Shown here one piece after another: positions 1-8,849 of a stretch of DNA of 64,000 nucleotides. How positions within the stretch are numbered: the stretch's first letter is position 1; every line of letters begins with the position of its first letter. Below the pieces are notes generated by a model, which ran no database searches, was not told the origin of the DNA, and worked only from the letters and a program-made list of their open reading frames with translations. Source of the DNA: Collinsella sp. BA40 (GTDB taxonomy: Bacteria; Actinomycetota; Coriobacteriia; Coriobacteriales; Coriobacteriaceae); the NCBI RefSeq assembly GCF_008014645.1, contig NZ_VOWY01000001.1, positions 1 through 64,000 of the forward strand, read 5' to 3'. The translations under genes were made by a program, and so were the position numbers.

Positions 1-244
1 GGAGCCCTCCCTATTTGTCACCATCGAGATGTAAACAACGTCTTGGCACTTAACAGCTAGCGCTCTCGCGCTGGCGCTTTTCTTTCGCGTTCGCGGATTC
101 CGCACCGCCGTGCGTTCATCTCTCAATATGCAAATAATCTAAGTCTTTATCGCTTAGGTTTTATGAGCACCAATGTGGGTACGATAGGTGCCGTCAATGA
201 AGGGGGCGCCCCATGCGCGCCCCGCTGTATGGAGGGATGTGCGC
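1..244. other. non-coding region upstream of htpG
   Basis: No credible gene is seen here. A short stem (57-63 with 68-74, loop TCTC) is followed by CGCTTTTCTTT and may be the terminator of a gene left of the window. AT-rich sequence at about 128-165 is the likely htpG promoter zone, but no hexamer pair is convincing. I looked for CIRCE and HAIR heat-shock operators and did not find a full inverted repeat. Confidence 0.4.
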
Positions 245-2269
245 ATGCGCGAGTTTAAGACCGAGAGCAAGAAGCTGCTCGACCTCATGATCAATTCCAT
301 CTACACCAACAAGGAGATCTTCCTGCGCGAGCTGATCTCCAACGCGTCGGACGCCGTCGACAAGCTCAACTTCAAGAGCCTGACGGATTCGAGCATCCAG
401 CTCGACCAGAGCGACCTGGCCATCCGCGTCTCGTTCGACCGCGATGCGCGCACGCTTACGGTGTCCGACAACGGTATCGGCATGACCGCCGACGACCTCG
501 AGCGCAACCTGGGCACCATCGCCCACTCGGGTAGCCAGGAATTCAAGCGGGAGAACGCCGAGAGCCAGGGCAGCGCCGTGGATATCATCGGCCAGTTCGG
601 CGTCGGCTTCTATTCCGCCTTCATGGTGGCCTCCAAGGTGCGCGTGGTGAGCCGCGCGTTCGGCGAGGATGCGGCGCATGTATGGGAGAGCGACGGCCTC
701 GAGGGCTATACCATCGAGGCGGGCGAGCGCGCCGAGCACGGCACCGACGTCATCTTGACGATCCGCGAGAACACGCCGGGCGAGAACGGCGAGCCGGGCG
801 AGAGCTACGACACCTTCCTCACCGAGTGGGGCCTGAAGGACCTCATCACCCGTTACAGCAACTACGTGCGCTATCCCATCCAGATGATGGTGTCGAAGAG
901 CCGCGAGCTGCCCCGTCCCGAGGACGCTGGCGACGACTACCAGCCGCAGTACGAGGACTACCAGGAGCTCGAGACCATCAACTCCATGACCCCCATCTGG
1001 AAGAAGCGCAGCTCCGATGTGGAGCAGGAGGACTACAACGAGTTCTATAAGTCCACCTTCCACGACTGGGACGACCCCGCGCGCACCATCAGCTTCCATG
1101 CCGAGGGCGGTCTCGAGTACGACGCGCTGCTCTTCATCCCCGGCCGCGCTCCGTTCGACCTGTATAGCAAGGAGTACGAGAAGGGCCTGTCGCTCTACAG
1201 CTCCAACGTCATGATCATGGAGAAGTGCGCCGATCTGCTGCCCGATTACTACAATTTCGTGCGCGGCGTGGTCGATTCCGCCGATATCTCGCTTAATATC
1301 TCGCGCGAGACCCTGCAGCAGGACCGCCAGCTGCGTGCTATCGCCAAGCGCATCGAGAAGAAGATCAACAGCGAGCTCAAGATCATGCGCGACGAGGACC
1401 GCGAGGCATACGAGGCGTTCTTCGAGAACTTCGGCCGCGGCCTGAAGTTCGGCATCTATTCGAGCTACGGCATGAAGTCTTCCGAGCTGGCCGATCTGCT
1501 GCTGTTCTGGAGCGCCCGCGAGAACAAGATGGTCACGCTGGCCGAATACGCGGCCGCTATGCCCGAGGGCCAGAAGGCCATCTACTACGCTGCGGGCGAT
1601 AACCGCGATCGCCTGGCCAAGATGCCGGTGGTGCGCGGCGTGCTCGAGCGCGGCTACGATGTGCTGCTGTGCACGATGGACGTCGACGAGTTCACCTTCC
1701 AGGCCATGCGTGCCTATCATGCGTGCGGCCTGCCCAAGGTCTACGAGGACGATGCGGCTCGCGAGGCCGCTGCGAAGGCCGTGGCCGACGGCGCCGAGCC
1801 CGAGCTCGAGGACCGCGACATCGAGTTCAAGAACGTTGCCACCGGCGACCTGGATCTGGCGACCGAGGACGAGAAGAAGGAGGCCGAGGACGCTACGCGC
1901 GAGCATGGCGACCTGTTCGCCGCCATGAAGGACGCGCTGGGCGATAAGGTCGAGAAGGTCGCGGTCTCCGCGCGCCTGACTGATGCTCCCGCCTGCATCA
2001 CCACCGAGGGACCGCTGTCGCTCGAGATGGAGAAGGTCCTCGCCCGCGATGCGTCGGCCGATATCGAGGGCATGCCCAAGACCGTGCGCGTACTGGAGCT
2101 CAACGCGAAGCATCCCGTGTTCGCCAAGCTCTCCGCCGCCCAGGAGGCGGGCGATGCCGAGAAGGTCGAGCGCTATGCCGGCTTGCTCTATGACCAGGCC
2201 TTGCTGGTCGAGGGTATTTTGCCCGAGGATCCCGTTGCGTTTGCCCAGAACATCTGCAGCCTGATGTAA
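245..2269 (+). CDS. htpG: Molecular chaperone HtpG (Hsp90 family)
   Basis: 674-residue cytosolic ATP-dependent chaperone, close to the usual HtpG length. The N-terminal GHKL ATPase domain shows FLRELISNASDA (catalytic-type Glu29, Asn33) and DNGIGMT from residue 75, followed by a GQFGVGFYSAF lid segment. Middle and C-terminal dimerisation domains follow. The start at 245 is chosen because GGAGGG at 231-236 sits 8 bases upstream and MREFKTESKKLL is the normal family N-terminus; the frame stays open 19 codons further up to 188 but that extension looks like leader. It is monocistronic, and a hairpin follows the stop. Confidence 0.96.
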   Translation: MREFKTESKKLLDLMINSIYTNKEIFLRELISNASDAVDKLNFKSLTDSSIQLDQSDLAIRVSFDRDARTLTVSDNGIGMTADDLERNLGTIAHSGSQEFKRENAESQGSAVDIIGQFGVGFYSAFMVASKVRVVSRAFGEDAAHVWESDGLEGYTIEAGERAEHGTDVILTIRENTPGENGEPGESYDTFLTEWGLKDLITRYSNYVRYPIQMMVSKSRELPRPEDAGDDYQPQYEDYQELETINSMTPIWKKRSSDVEQEDYNEFYKSTFHDWDDPARTISFHAEGGLEYDALLFIPGRAPFDLYSKEYEKGLSLYSSNVMIMEKCADLLPDYYNFVRGVVDSADISLNISRETLQQDRQLRAIAKRIEKKINSELKIMRDEDREAYEAFFENFGRGLKFGIYSSYGMKSSELADLLLFWSARENKMVTLAEYAAAMPEGQKAIYYAAGDNRDRLAKMPVVRGVLERGYDVLLCTMDVDEFTFQAMRAYHACGLPKVYEDDAAREAAAKAVADGAEPELEDRDIEFKNVATGDLDLATEDEKKEAEDATREHGDLFAAMKDALGDKVEKVAVSARLTDAPACITTEGPLSLEMEKVLARDASADIEGMPKTVRVLELNAKHPVFAKLSAAQEAGDAEKVERYAGLLYDQALLVEGILPEDPVAFAQNICSLM

Positions 2270-2297
2270 GCGCGGACCGTTCTATCGAGCCGTCATG

Positions 2298-2328
2298 CGA
2301 CCCCGCCCGATCGATTCGAGCGGGGTCG
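2298..2328 (+). terminator. hairpin after htpG
   Basis: A 9-bp GC stem, CGACCCCGC (2298-2306) with GCGGGGTCG (2320-2328). There is no good T tract after it, so termination strength is uncertain. Confidence 0.45.
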
Positions 2329-2373
2329 TGCGCTATCAGGCGGCTTGCGGACCGGCGCTCTGCGGCGAGCTGC

Positions 2374-2379
2374 TAGAAT
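2374..2379 (+). promoter_or_regulatory. probable -10 of the 2421 gene
   Basis: TGCTAGAAT gives an extended -10 element 40 bases before the start codon. No -35 is seen at normal spacing. Confidence 0.35.
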
Positions 2380-2420
2380 AGGGGGCTAGTCGAAGCGCTG
2401 GAAGGCTTGGGGGAAAGCGC

Positions 2421-3017
2421 ATGGCAAGCTCATATGGAACCGATGCCGACAAGACCGCGTTGCGTGCCGGGTACCTGGCCGCGCGCCGCCAGCTGCCCGC
2501 CGGCCTGAAGGCCGAATCCGATCGCGCTATCCGGACCTCGCTTTTCGCGTTCGATATCTTCAACCAGGCGCCGTTGGTGCTCACCTATGTATCTCGCGGT
2601 GCCGAGGTCGATACGTCTGCCATTGTGGAGCATGTGCTCGCGCAGGGTCGCGCGGTGGGCGCTCCCGTGGTCGATCCGACCACCAAGGAGCTGGCGTTCT
2701 ACCGTATCGAGGGCGCGGGGCAGCTGGTTGCAGGATATAAGGGCATCCTCGAGCCCGATACGCGCGTCTGCGCCCGCATCGATGCCGCGGAGCTCTTCGG
2801 TTCGGTGTGCCTGGTTCCGGGGCTGGTGTTCGATGCACAGGGGCATCGCATCGGTTACGGTGGCGGGTGCTATGACCGCTTCCTGTGGCATTATCCGGGC
2901 GATAAGATCGCGCTCGCCCGTATCATGCAGATCAGTTCCAACCCGTTGCCAATCGACGGCTTCGACGTCCCGGTCGATTTCATCGCAACCGAGCATCGGG
3001 TCTGGGCCTGCCGTTAG
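2421..3017 (+). CDS. 5-formyltetrahydrofolate cyclo-ligase
   Basis: 198 residues, the normal size for this family. It converts 5-formyl-THF to 5,10-methenyl-THF using ATP in one-carbon metabolism. The family signature near the C-terminus, GYGGGCYDRFL (from about residue 147), forms the nucleotide/folate-binding loop, and the N-terminal K-x9-RR segment (KTALRAGYLAARRQL) matches the ATP-binding basic residues. AAGGCTTGGGGGAAAGCGC precedes the ATG. It is a single gene, closed by a GC hairpin with T tail at 3055-3076. Confidence 0.9.
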   Translation: MASSYGTDADKTALRAGYLAARRQLPAGLKAESDRAIRTSLFAFDIFNQAPLVLTYVSRGAEVDTSAIVEHVLAQGRAVGAPVVDPTTKELAFYRIEGAGQLVAGYKGILEPDTRVCARIDAAELFGSVCLVPGLVFDAQGHRIGYGGGCYDRFLWHYPGDKIALARIMQISSNPLPIDGFDVPVDFIATEHRVWACR

Positions 3018-3054
3018 CGCAGCGCGTATTACAGCCATATATATAGAGAACGTA

Positions 3055-3076
3055 GGGGGGCGACGCCCCCTTTTCC
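3055..3076 (+). terminator. intrinsic terminator after cyclo-ligase gene
   Basis: GGGGGC (3056-3061) pairs with GCCCCC (3065-3070), followed by TTTTCC. Confidence 0.7.
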
Positions 3077-3212
3077 TTGGATGTCAGCTTCATGGGATGC
3101 GGGCCGGCACCTGCCTGCTGTTCTTAACAGACACATTAAAATAATGAAACAAATGTTAGATATGCTTCGAATGTGCTTCTTTTCTGCACAGCTGGGTACC
3201 ATGATTCTCCCC

Positions 3213-3232
3213 ATGTGTACGTTTGTACACAT
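3213..3232. promoter_or_regulatory. perfect palindrome, likely operator of the YhgE/Pip operon
   Basis: ATGTGTAC-GTTT-GTACACAT is an exact 8-bp inverted repeat with a 4-bp centre, about 97 bases before the likely start of the next gene. A TATAGT (3239-3244) follows at once, so a bound dimer would overlap the promoter. TetR-type regulators commonly accompany YhgE/Pip genes, but no regulator gene is adjacent here, so the binder is unknown. Confidence 0.5.
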
Positions 3233-3328
3233 CCGTTGTATAGTGCAGAAAATCATGTGAAAGATTACTGCCGGGGCGCCTGCCGAGCGCGGGCCGCCGC
3301 ATGCGGGGAACAGAGTCGATCAGGTTGG

Positions 3329-5995
3329 ATGGTGCAAGTGAAGAAGGCAGTTGAAATATTCAAGCGGGATGTCAGGCGTCTCCTAAGAAATCCGGTGGCG
3401 CTTGTGATCACCATCGGCGTGTGCATCATCCCCTCGCTATATGCCTGGTACAACATCGTGGCGAACTGGGATCCATACGGAAACACGCAGGGCGTGCGCG
3501 TCGCTATCGCCAACAACGACGAGGGCGTGACAAACGACCTGGTGGGAACGCTCGATGCGGGCGGCCAGACGGTCGAGAAGCTCAAGCAGAACGATAAGCT
3601 CGGCTGGGAGTTCACCACGACCGCCGAAGCGAAGGAGGGCGTGGAGTCCGGCGAGTACTATGCGGCCATCGTGATTCCGAAAGACTTTAGCCAGGACCTC
3701 ATCAGCATGCTCACGGGCACGTTCGACAAGCCCCGTCTCATCTACTACGTGAACGAGAAGAAGAACGCCATCGCGCCCAAGGTGACCGACACCGGCGCGC
3801 AGACCATCGAGGAGCAGATCAACGAGACCTTCGTCTCCACGGTAAGCGAGACCTTGGTGGAGCAGCTGCAGGCGGCGGGGGTGCAGATCAACGAACAAGG
3901 CGGCGATGCGCAGAGCGGCCTGATGCATGGCGTCCAGCAGGCTGTCGGTGCGCTCGACGGCGTGCGCGAGGCGCTGGGTGGCACCACGGGAACCATCGAC
4001 ACCACCAAGGGCGCGGTTGCGTCGGCGAAGAAAACGCTGGCCGCCATGTCCGACGAGGTGCCGGCTCTGACCGATGCCCTGCGCAAGGGCGATGCGCTTC
4101 TCACCACGTCCCGTGCATCTGCTCGAGATTTCGGCTCCGCGCTCAATGTTGCGCTGTCTGGCGGCATGGCCCAGTTGGGCGCGGCGTCCGCCAAGGCGAA
4201 TACCGCCATCGGTCAGGCTGCCGGTTCTATCACGGGGGCGGCGGGCAAGGTCGACGGAGCCCTGGCCGACGTGCAGATGGTCATCAACGACATCAACCAG
4301 ATCCTGAGCGACATCAAGGACATCACGGGCGTCGGAGATACCAGCGCCATCATCGGCGCGCTCGAGGCCCAGCTGGGACAGTTGCAGACGGTCAAGGACG
4401 CGCTGCAGACGCAAAGCGACGACGTGAAGAATACCGCAGCGGCCGTGGCCGGCGCGTCCAGCGCCATGAACGATGCGGCCCAGCAGGGTATCGCATCGGT
4501 CTCGGGTGCTCAGCAGGATTTTGCAACCAATGTGATGCCGAAGCTATCCAGCGGCATGGATTCGTTCTCAGCGGTTTCCGGAGACCTTACGGGCGTCGTC
4601 GCGGGGCTGCAGCCAACGGTGCAGCAGGCGATCGGCCTGCTCGACCAGCTTGATGCGACGCTCGACCAGGCCAAGACGGCGGTGTCGCAGACGGATACCT
4701 CGCTTGGGAAGCTCAAGGACACTCTCAACGACACGGTGACCGACGTGGCGGCCCTGCGCAGCTCGGGGTCGCTCGACAAGCTCTCGGGGCTGTTCGATGT
4801 CGATCCGCAGGACATGGCCGATTTCATGTCGAGCCCGGTCAAGTTGACGACCAAGGCTGTGTACCCGGTTGATAACTACGGCTCGGGCGTAGCTCCCTTC
4901 TATACCAACCTGGCGCTCTGGGTGGGAGGCTTCGTGCTCATCGCCATTATCAAGCTCGAGGTCGATCCCGAGGGCCTGGGAGAGTTCAGCGCCCGTGAAG
5001 CGTATTTCGGCCGCTGGCTGCTGCTGGTGGCGCTGGGCGCGGTGCAGGCGCTCATCGTGTGCGCGGGCGACCTGATGCTGGGGGTGCAGTGCGTGCAGCC
5101 TGCGCTCTTCATGCTGGCAGGCGTCTTCATCTCCTTCGTGTACGTGAATATCATCTACGCGCTGGGAATCACGTTCAAGCATATCGGCAAGGCCATCGCC
5201 GTCATCCTGGTGATCGTGCAGATTCCCGGGTCGTCGGGCATGTATCCCATCGAGATGATGCCGGCGTTCTTCCAGGGGCTGCATCCCCTGCTGCCCTTCA
5301 CCTACGGCATCAATGCGATGCGCGAGACCATCGGCGGCATGTACGGCATGGACTACCTGTATAACCTGCTGGTGCTCGGCGTATTCCTGGCCGTGGCGCT
5401 CACCATCGGCGTCTTCCTGCGTCCGCTGGTGCTCAACCTCAACCTGCTGTTCGACCGCGAGCTGGCGGCGACCGGCGTGATGATCTGCGAGAAGGACGAC
5501 CGTCCGCGCGAGCGCTACTCGCTGCGCGTGGCCATGCGCGCCCTGCTCGACGTGCAGACGTACCGTCGCGATCTGGTCGAGCGCGCCGAGCGCTTCGAGA
5601 CGCGTTACCCCTCCCTGATCAAGGCCGGCTTCGTGCTCGTGTTCGGCCTTCCGGTGCTGCTGTTCGTGCTCACGGCGACGTTGGACCTCAGCATCGACGG
5701 CAAGATCGTGATGCTCGTGCTGTGGATCGTGGCGATCATCGCGGCCGATGCCTACATGATCGTGGTCGAGTATTTCCGCGAGAGCTTCCATATGCAGCTG
5801 CGCGTGGCCGAGTTGTCCGACGAGGGTTTGCGCCGCGAGATCTCCGAACATGTCTCGGTGTCGCCGCTGGCGGCGCGCGCTGCCGGCATGACGATGCCGG
5901 CCGAGCGCCGCGCGCAGGAGGCGTCGGCGGAGGCGGCGCGCACGGCCGAGGTGGCCCTGCCGCGCTATGACATGACGAAAGGGGGCGATGAGTAA
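3329..5995 (+). CDS. YhgE/Pip-family membrane protein (large)
   Basis: About 888 residues from the proposed ATG at 3329; GTG at 3332 or 3338 are alternatives and the frame is open back to 3173. There is an N-terminal membrane segment (ITIGVCIIPSLYAWYN), then a long extracytoplasmic helical stretch with many Ala/Gln/Asp repeats, then an ABC-2-type membrane domain with about six segments. Two extra C-terminal hydrophobic segments near residues 770 and 795 are not in the partner gene. YhgE/Pip relatives act in phage infection and in secretion of small effectors (ESX/T7SS-linked). Its stop overlaps the next start (TAATG), so the two are translationally coupled. The specific substrate is not known. 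Confidence 0.85.
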   Translation: MVQVKKAVEIFKRDVRRLLRNPVALVITIGVCIIPSLYAWYNIVANWDPYGNTQGVRVAIANNDEGVTNDLVGTLDAGGQTVEKLKQNDKLGWEFTTTAEAKEGVESGEYYAAIVIPKDFSQDLISMLTGTFDKPRLIYYVNEKKNAIAPKVTDTGAQTIEEQINETFVSTVSETLVEQLQAAGVQINEQGGDAQSGLMHGVQQAVGALDGVREALGGTTGTIDTTKGAVASAKKTLAAMSDEVPALTDALRKGDALLTTSRASARDFGSALNVALSGGMAQLGAASAKANTAIGQAAGSITGAAGKVDGALADVQMVINDINQILSDIKDITGVGDTSAIIGALEAQLGQLQTVKDALQTQSDDVKNTAAAVAGASSAMNDAAQQGIASVSGAQQDFATNVMPKLSSGMDSFSAVSGDLTGVVAGLQPTVQQAIGLLDQLDATLDQAKTAVSQTDTSLGKLKDTLNDTVTDVAALRSSGSLDKLSGLFDVDPQDMADFMSSPVKLTTKAVYPVDNYGSGVAPFYTNLALWVGGFVLIAIIKLEVDPEGLGEFSAREAYFGRWLLLVALGAVQALIVCAGDLMLGVQCVQPALFMLAGVFISFVYVNIIYALGITFKHIGKAIAVILVIVQIPGSSGMYPIEMMPAFFQGLHPLLPFTYGINAMRETIGGMYGMDYLYNLLVLGVFLAVALTIGVFLRPLVLNLNLLFDRELAATGVMICEKDDRPRERYSLRVAMRALLDVQTYRRDLVERAERFETRYPSLIKAGFVLVFGLPVLLFVLTATLDLSIDGKIVMLVLWIVAIIAADAYMIVVEYFRESFHMQLRVAELSDEGLRREISEHVSVSPLAARAAGMTMPAERRAQEASAEAARTAEVALPRYDMTKGGDE

Positions 5996-8193
5996 TGAAG
6001 AACATCTGGAAGATCTTCCGCGATGATATGGAGCATATCCATACGAGCGTCATCGGCCTCATCGTGATGGTGGGCCTGGTGATCGTGCCGGTCCTGTATG
6101 CGTGGTTCAATATCGCGGGCAGCTGGGATCCCTATGGCAATACCGGCAACCTCAAGGTTGCCGTAGCCAACGAGGACGAGGGCTATCTGAGCGACCTCAT
6201 TCCCATCAAGGTGAACATGGGCGACTCCGTCACCTCTTCGCTGCGCGCGAACGACGCGCTCGACTGGGTGTTCGTGGATGAGGACAAGGCTATCGAGGGC
6301 GTGAAGGCGGGCGACTACTACGCCGCCGTGGTGATCCCGCGCGATTTCTCAGCCAATATGATGACGCTCTTCTCCACCGAGGTGAGGCACTCGGACATCA
6401 TCTACTACGAGAACCAAAAGGCCAACGCCATCGCCCCGCGCGTCACGGATAAGGGCGCGAGCACCATACGCCAGCAGATCGACGAGACGTTTACCTCTAC
6501 GGTGGGCGATATCGGGCTGGCCGCTACATCGAGCCTGCTTGACTTTATGAGCGGTGACGAGGTGGTGAACTTCGTGGCCAACTTGAGCGGCACGCTCGAT
6601 ACGGGTATCGAGAGCCTGCGCGACGCCGCGGCGAACACGGGCACGTTCGGCGACCTGGTGGGCTCGGCTTCGGGCCTTATGGAGTCGACGGGCACCCTGC
6701 TGGGCGATTCCGGTACGACGTCGGACGACGCTGCGGCCCTGCTCGGCGATGCAAAGGCGGGTCTGGTGGACATCCAGGATGCGCTCGGCGGCGCCACAGG
6801 CGCCATCAACCAGGCGCTCAAGGACAGCGCTTCGAGCTTCGACGCCGTGTCGCAGGCCGTCGACAAGGCTTTTGGCGCGGTGGGCCAGCAGTCGGGTGAC
6901 ACGCAGGGTCAACTGCGGGCGGTTGCCGCCGAGGTGGGTTCGCGCGCGGCGAAGACCGAGTCCCTGGCTCGGGATGTGCGCGATCTGGACGCCAAGCTCC
7001 CCGACGGCTTGCTGAAGCCCACGATCTCCGCGAAGCTCCAGGCCATCGCCACCAAGCTCGACTCGATCGCGACCAAGCAGCGCCAGCTCGAGGGCGCGCT
7101 GAACGGCGCGGCGGACGACCTGGCTGCCGGCACAGCCGATATCGAGCAGAGCCGTAGCGATATCAAGCAGCTCATTGCCGATGCCAAGGCGAGCATTACG
7201 CAGGTGAAGTCGGACTACGAGCAGACGCTCAAGGGCCAGGCGGGCGAACTCGCGGACTCCGTGGAGTCGATTACGGCCGCGAGCGCCAACATCGCGGACG
7301 GCTTGGATGAGACCGTCGACGGATTGAGCGCGGCCTCTCATTCGCTGGCAAAAGACCTTGCGTCGGTGCAGGGCGTGCTGGGCGACGCCGCACGGGTGCT
7401 CGATACCTCTGCAACCGATCTGCAGCAGGTGAAGGACAAGCTGGACCTTGCTGCCCAAACCGGCGATATCCAGGCGATTCGCTCCTTGATCGGCAACGAT
7501 CCCGAGGCGCTCGCCCATGCCCTGGCAGCCCCCGTGGGGCTCGACAAGCGCCCGGTCTTCCATATAGAGAACTACGGTTCGGCCATGGCGCCGTTCTATA
7601 CGATCTTGTCGCTGTGGGTGGGCGGTATCGTGCTGGCGGCCATGCTCAAGGTGGGTGTCGACGACCGCGTGAAGCAGCGGCTCGATGATGTGCGCCTGCA
7701 CGAGCTGTATCTGGGGCGCTTTGCGCTCTTCGCCCTGCTGGCGCTGTGCCAGAGCACGCTCGTATGTGCGGGCGACATCCTGTTCTTCGGCATCCAGTGC
7801 CTGCATCCCTGGCAGTTCCTGCTTACGGGCTGGCTGGCGAGCTTCGTGTTCTGCAACATCATCTACACCCTTACCGTGTCGTTCGGCGATATCGGCAAGG
7901 CGCTCGCCGTGGTGCTGCTGGTCATGCAGGTCGCAGGGTCGGGCGGAACGTTCCCCATCGAGATGACGGCCGACTTCTTCCAGTCCGTCTATCCGTTCCT
8001 GCCGTTCACGCATGGGATCAACGCGATGCATGCGGCCATGGCCGGTGCCTATGGTTCCGAGTATTGGGTCGAGATGGGATTGCTTGCGAGCTATCTCATT
8101 CCGTCGCTCGCCCTGGGCCTCGTGTTCCGCCGTCCGGTGATCCGTGCGAACAACTGGATCATCGAGAAGCTCGAGGAGACCAAGCTCATGTAG
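5995..8193 (+). CDS. YhgE/Pip-family membrane protein (small)
   Basis: 732 residues with the same architecture as its upstream neighbour: an N-terminal membrane helix (IGLIVMVGLVIVPVLYAW), a WDPYGNT motif shared by both proteins, an extracytoplasmic coiled-coil-like region (about residues 190-500), and a C-terminal ABC-2-like membrane domain (about 520-720). The shared motifs show that the pair arose by duplication and probably work as a heteromer. The start codon overlaps the previous stop by one base. A terminator lies at 8231-8260. Confidence 0.86.
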   Translation: MKNIWKIFRDDMEHIHTSVIGLIVMVGLVIVPVLYAWFNIAGSWDPYGNTGNLKVAVANEDEGYLSDLIPIKVNMGDSVTSSLRANDALDWVFVDEDKAIEGVKAGDYYAAVVIPRDFSANMMTLFSTEVRHSDIIYYENQKANAIAPRVTDKGASTIRQQIDETFTSTVGDIGLAATSSLLDFMSGDEVVNFVANLSGTLDTGIESLRDAAANTGTFGDLVGSASGLMESTGTLLGDSGTTSDDAAALLGDAKAGLVDIQDALGGATGAINQALKDSASSFDAVSQAVDKAFGAVGQQSGDTQGQLRAVAAEVGSRAAKTESLARDVRDLDAKLPDGLLKPTISAKLQAIATKLDSIATKQRQLEGALNGAADDLAAGTADIEQSRSDIKQLIADAKASITQVKSDYEQTLKGQAGELADSVESITAASANIADGLDETVDGLSAASHSLAKDLASVQGVLGDAARVLDTSATDLQQVKDKLDLAAQTGDIQAIRSLIGNDPEALAHALAAPVGLDKRPVFHIENYGSAMAPFYTILSLWVGGIVLAAMLKVGVDDRVKQRLDDVRLHELYLGRFALFALLALCQSTLVCAGDILFFGIQCLHPWQFLLTGWLASFVFCNIIYTLTVSFGDIGKALAVVLLVMQVAGSGGTFPIEMTADFFQSVYPFLPFTHGINAMHAAMAGAYGSEYWVEMGLLASYLIPSLALGLVFRRPVIRANNWIIEKLEETKLM

Positions 8194-8230
8194 GGCGCGC
8201 GTTCAGAGGAAGCGTGCTTCAGGTAAGGCG

Positions 8231-8265
8231 AATGGGCGCTCGCGTATGCGGGCGCCCATTTGTTG
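8231..8265 (+). terminator. terminator of YhgE/Pip operon
   Basis: AATGGGCGC (8231-8239) pairs with GCGCCCATT (8252-8260), followed by TGTTGTT. Confidence 0.65.
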
Positions 8266-8302
8266 TTAGGGGGGGTCGGTTCGAGCGGAGAGCGGGCATC
8301 CG

Positions 8303-8341
8303 CGCGAAAAAAGAAAGGACCCGAGCATGTGCCCGGGTCCT
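8303..8341 (-). terminator. minus-strand terminator of a structured RNA
   Basis: Read on the minus strand, AGGACCCG (8341-8334) pairs with CGGGTCCT (8323-8316) and is followed by TTCTTTTTTC. The T tract shows the transcript comes from higher coordinates, where there is no ordinary gene before 8850. Confidence 0.75.
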
Positions 8342-8640
8342 AGAGTCGCTTCGTTTGCGCTGCGCGTCCGCTGTGCGAGGAAGGGGATACACACGGTGAC
8401 GCTTCATGCAGCCGTAGAAACGAACGGTCCAGCCTATGCCCTTACATGAGGCCGCTGGAAAGATCGGTGGAGTCGAGGAGGCCAGTTCTCTGTGTCGGGG
8501 GGAAGGAGAAATGGTTCGCACGTCGGGATAGCCGTACTTGGGAAGTACGAGCTGCGTCTTTGGGAGAATGCATGCGTCGACCTCCTCGTCCGTCCACCTG
8601 TACCATACGCACCGCAGTCGCTGCTCTGGCGATGCGCTGT
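8316..8640 (-). ncRNA. candidate structured non-coding RNA
   Basis: The minus strand carries a promoter-like TTTAAA (8672-8667), 16 bases, GATAAT (8650-8645), then about 300 nt ending in the terminator at 8316-8341. Inside are several exact stems: GGTGGA (8598-8593) with TCCACC (8471-8466), CGAGGAGG (8588-8581) with CCTCCTCG (8481-8474), and an apical CGTACTT-CCC-AAGTACG hairpin (8549-8533). A further GU-containing stem pairs GCGCATC with GGTGCGT near 8608-8636. A 43-codon minus ORF (8573-8442) begins after the GAGGAGG, so a leader peptide or small protein whose ribosome site is buried in the stem is an alternative. I do not see the conserved cores of tmRNA, RNase P RNA or SRP RNA. The Collinsella-1 RNA motif is a known class to compare with. 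Confidence 0.55.
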
Positions 8641-8644
8641 ACCT

Positions 8645-8672
8645 ATTATCACCGCTCCTTCGCGTTTTTAAA
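8645..8672 (-). promoter_or_regulatory. promoter of the structured RNA
   Basis: Minus strand: TTTAAA (-35 like), 16-base spacer, GATAAT (-10 like). The next 180 bases towards 8850 are AT-rich and hold nothing else that I can assign. Confidence 0.4.
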
Positions 8673-8849
8673 GCTTAATTCTCACTTACACGTTATGGCA
8701 CATTGTGTAAAAGTGCAGGTAGATAAAGAAAAAGTGACTATAACCTACCGCTTAACCCTGAATAAAATACCGTCTACCGTGGTGCTCTCGTGGTGAAATG
8801 GTCGATGAAACGTGGAGAAGGTGCCTTGTTATCCGTTGATAGTGCGCAT

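Noticed and set aside
40-80. Possible CIRCE or HAIR heat-shock operator before htpG
   Set aside because: TTGGCACTTAACAGC resembles one CIRCE arm, but the matching inverted arm is absent.
194-2113. Long minus-strand frame opposite htpG (639 codons)
   Set aside because: Mirror frame of a GC-rich gene; composition is His/Leu/Gly/Arg-rich without motifs. Similar antisense frames at 3437-4414, 4568-5851, 6349-8031, 10867-13710 and elsewhere were left out for the same reason.
8316-8640. tmRNA, RNase P RNA or SRP RNA
   Set aside because: No tag-peptide frame with CCA end, no GAGGAAAGTCC core, and no GGAAG apical loop with its flanking conserved bases.
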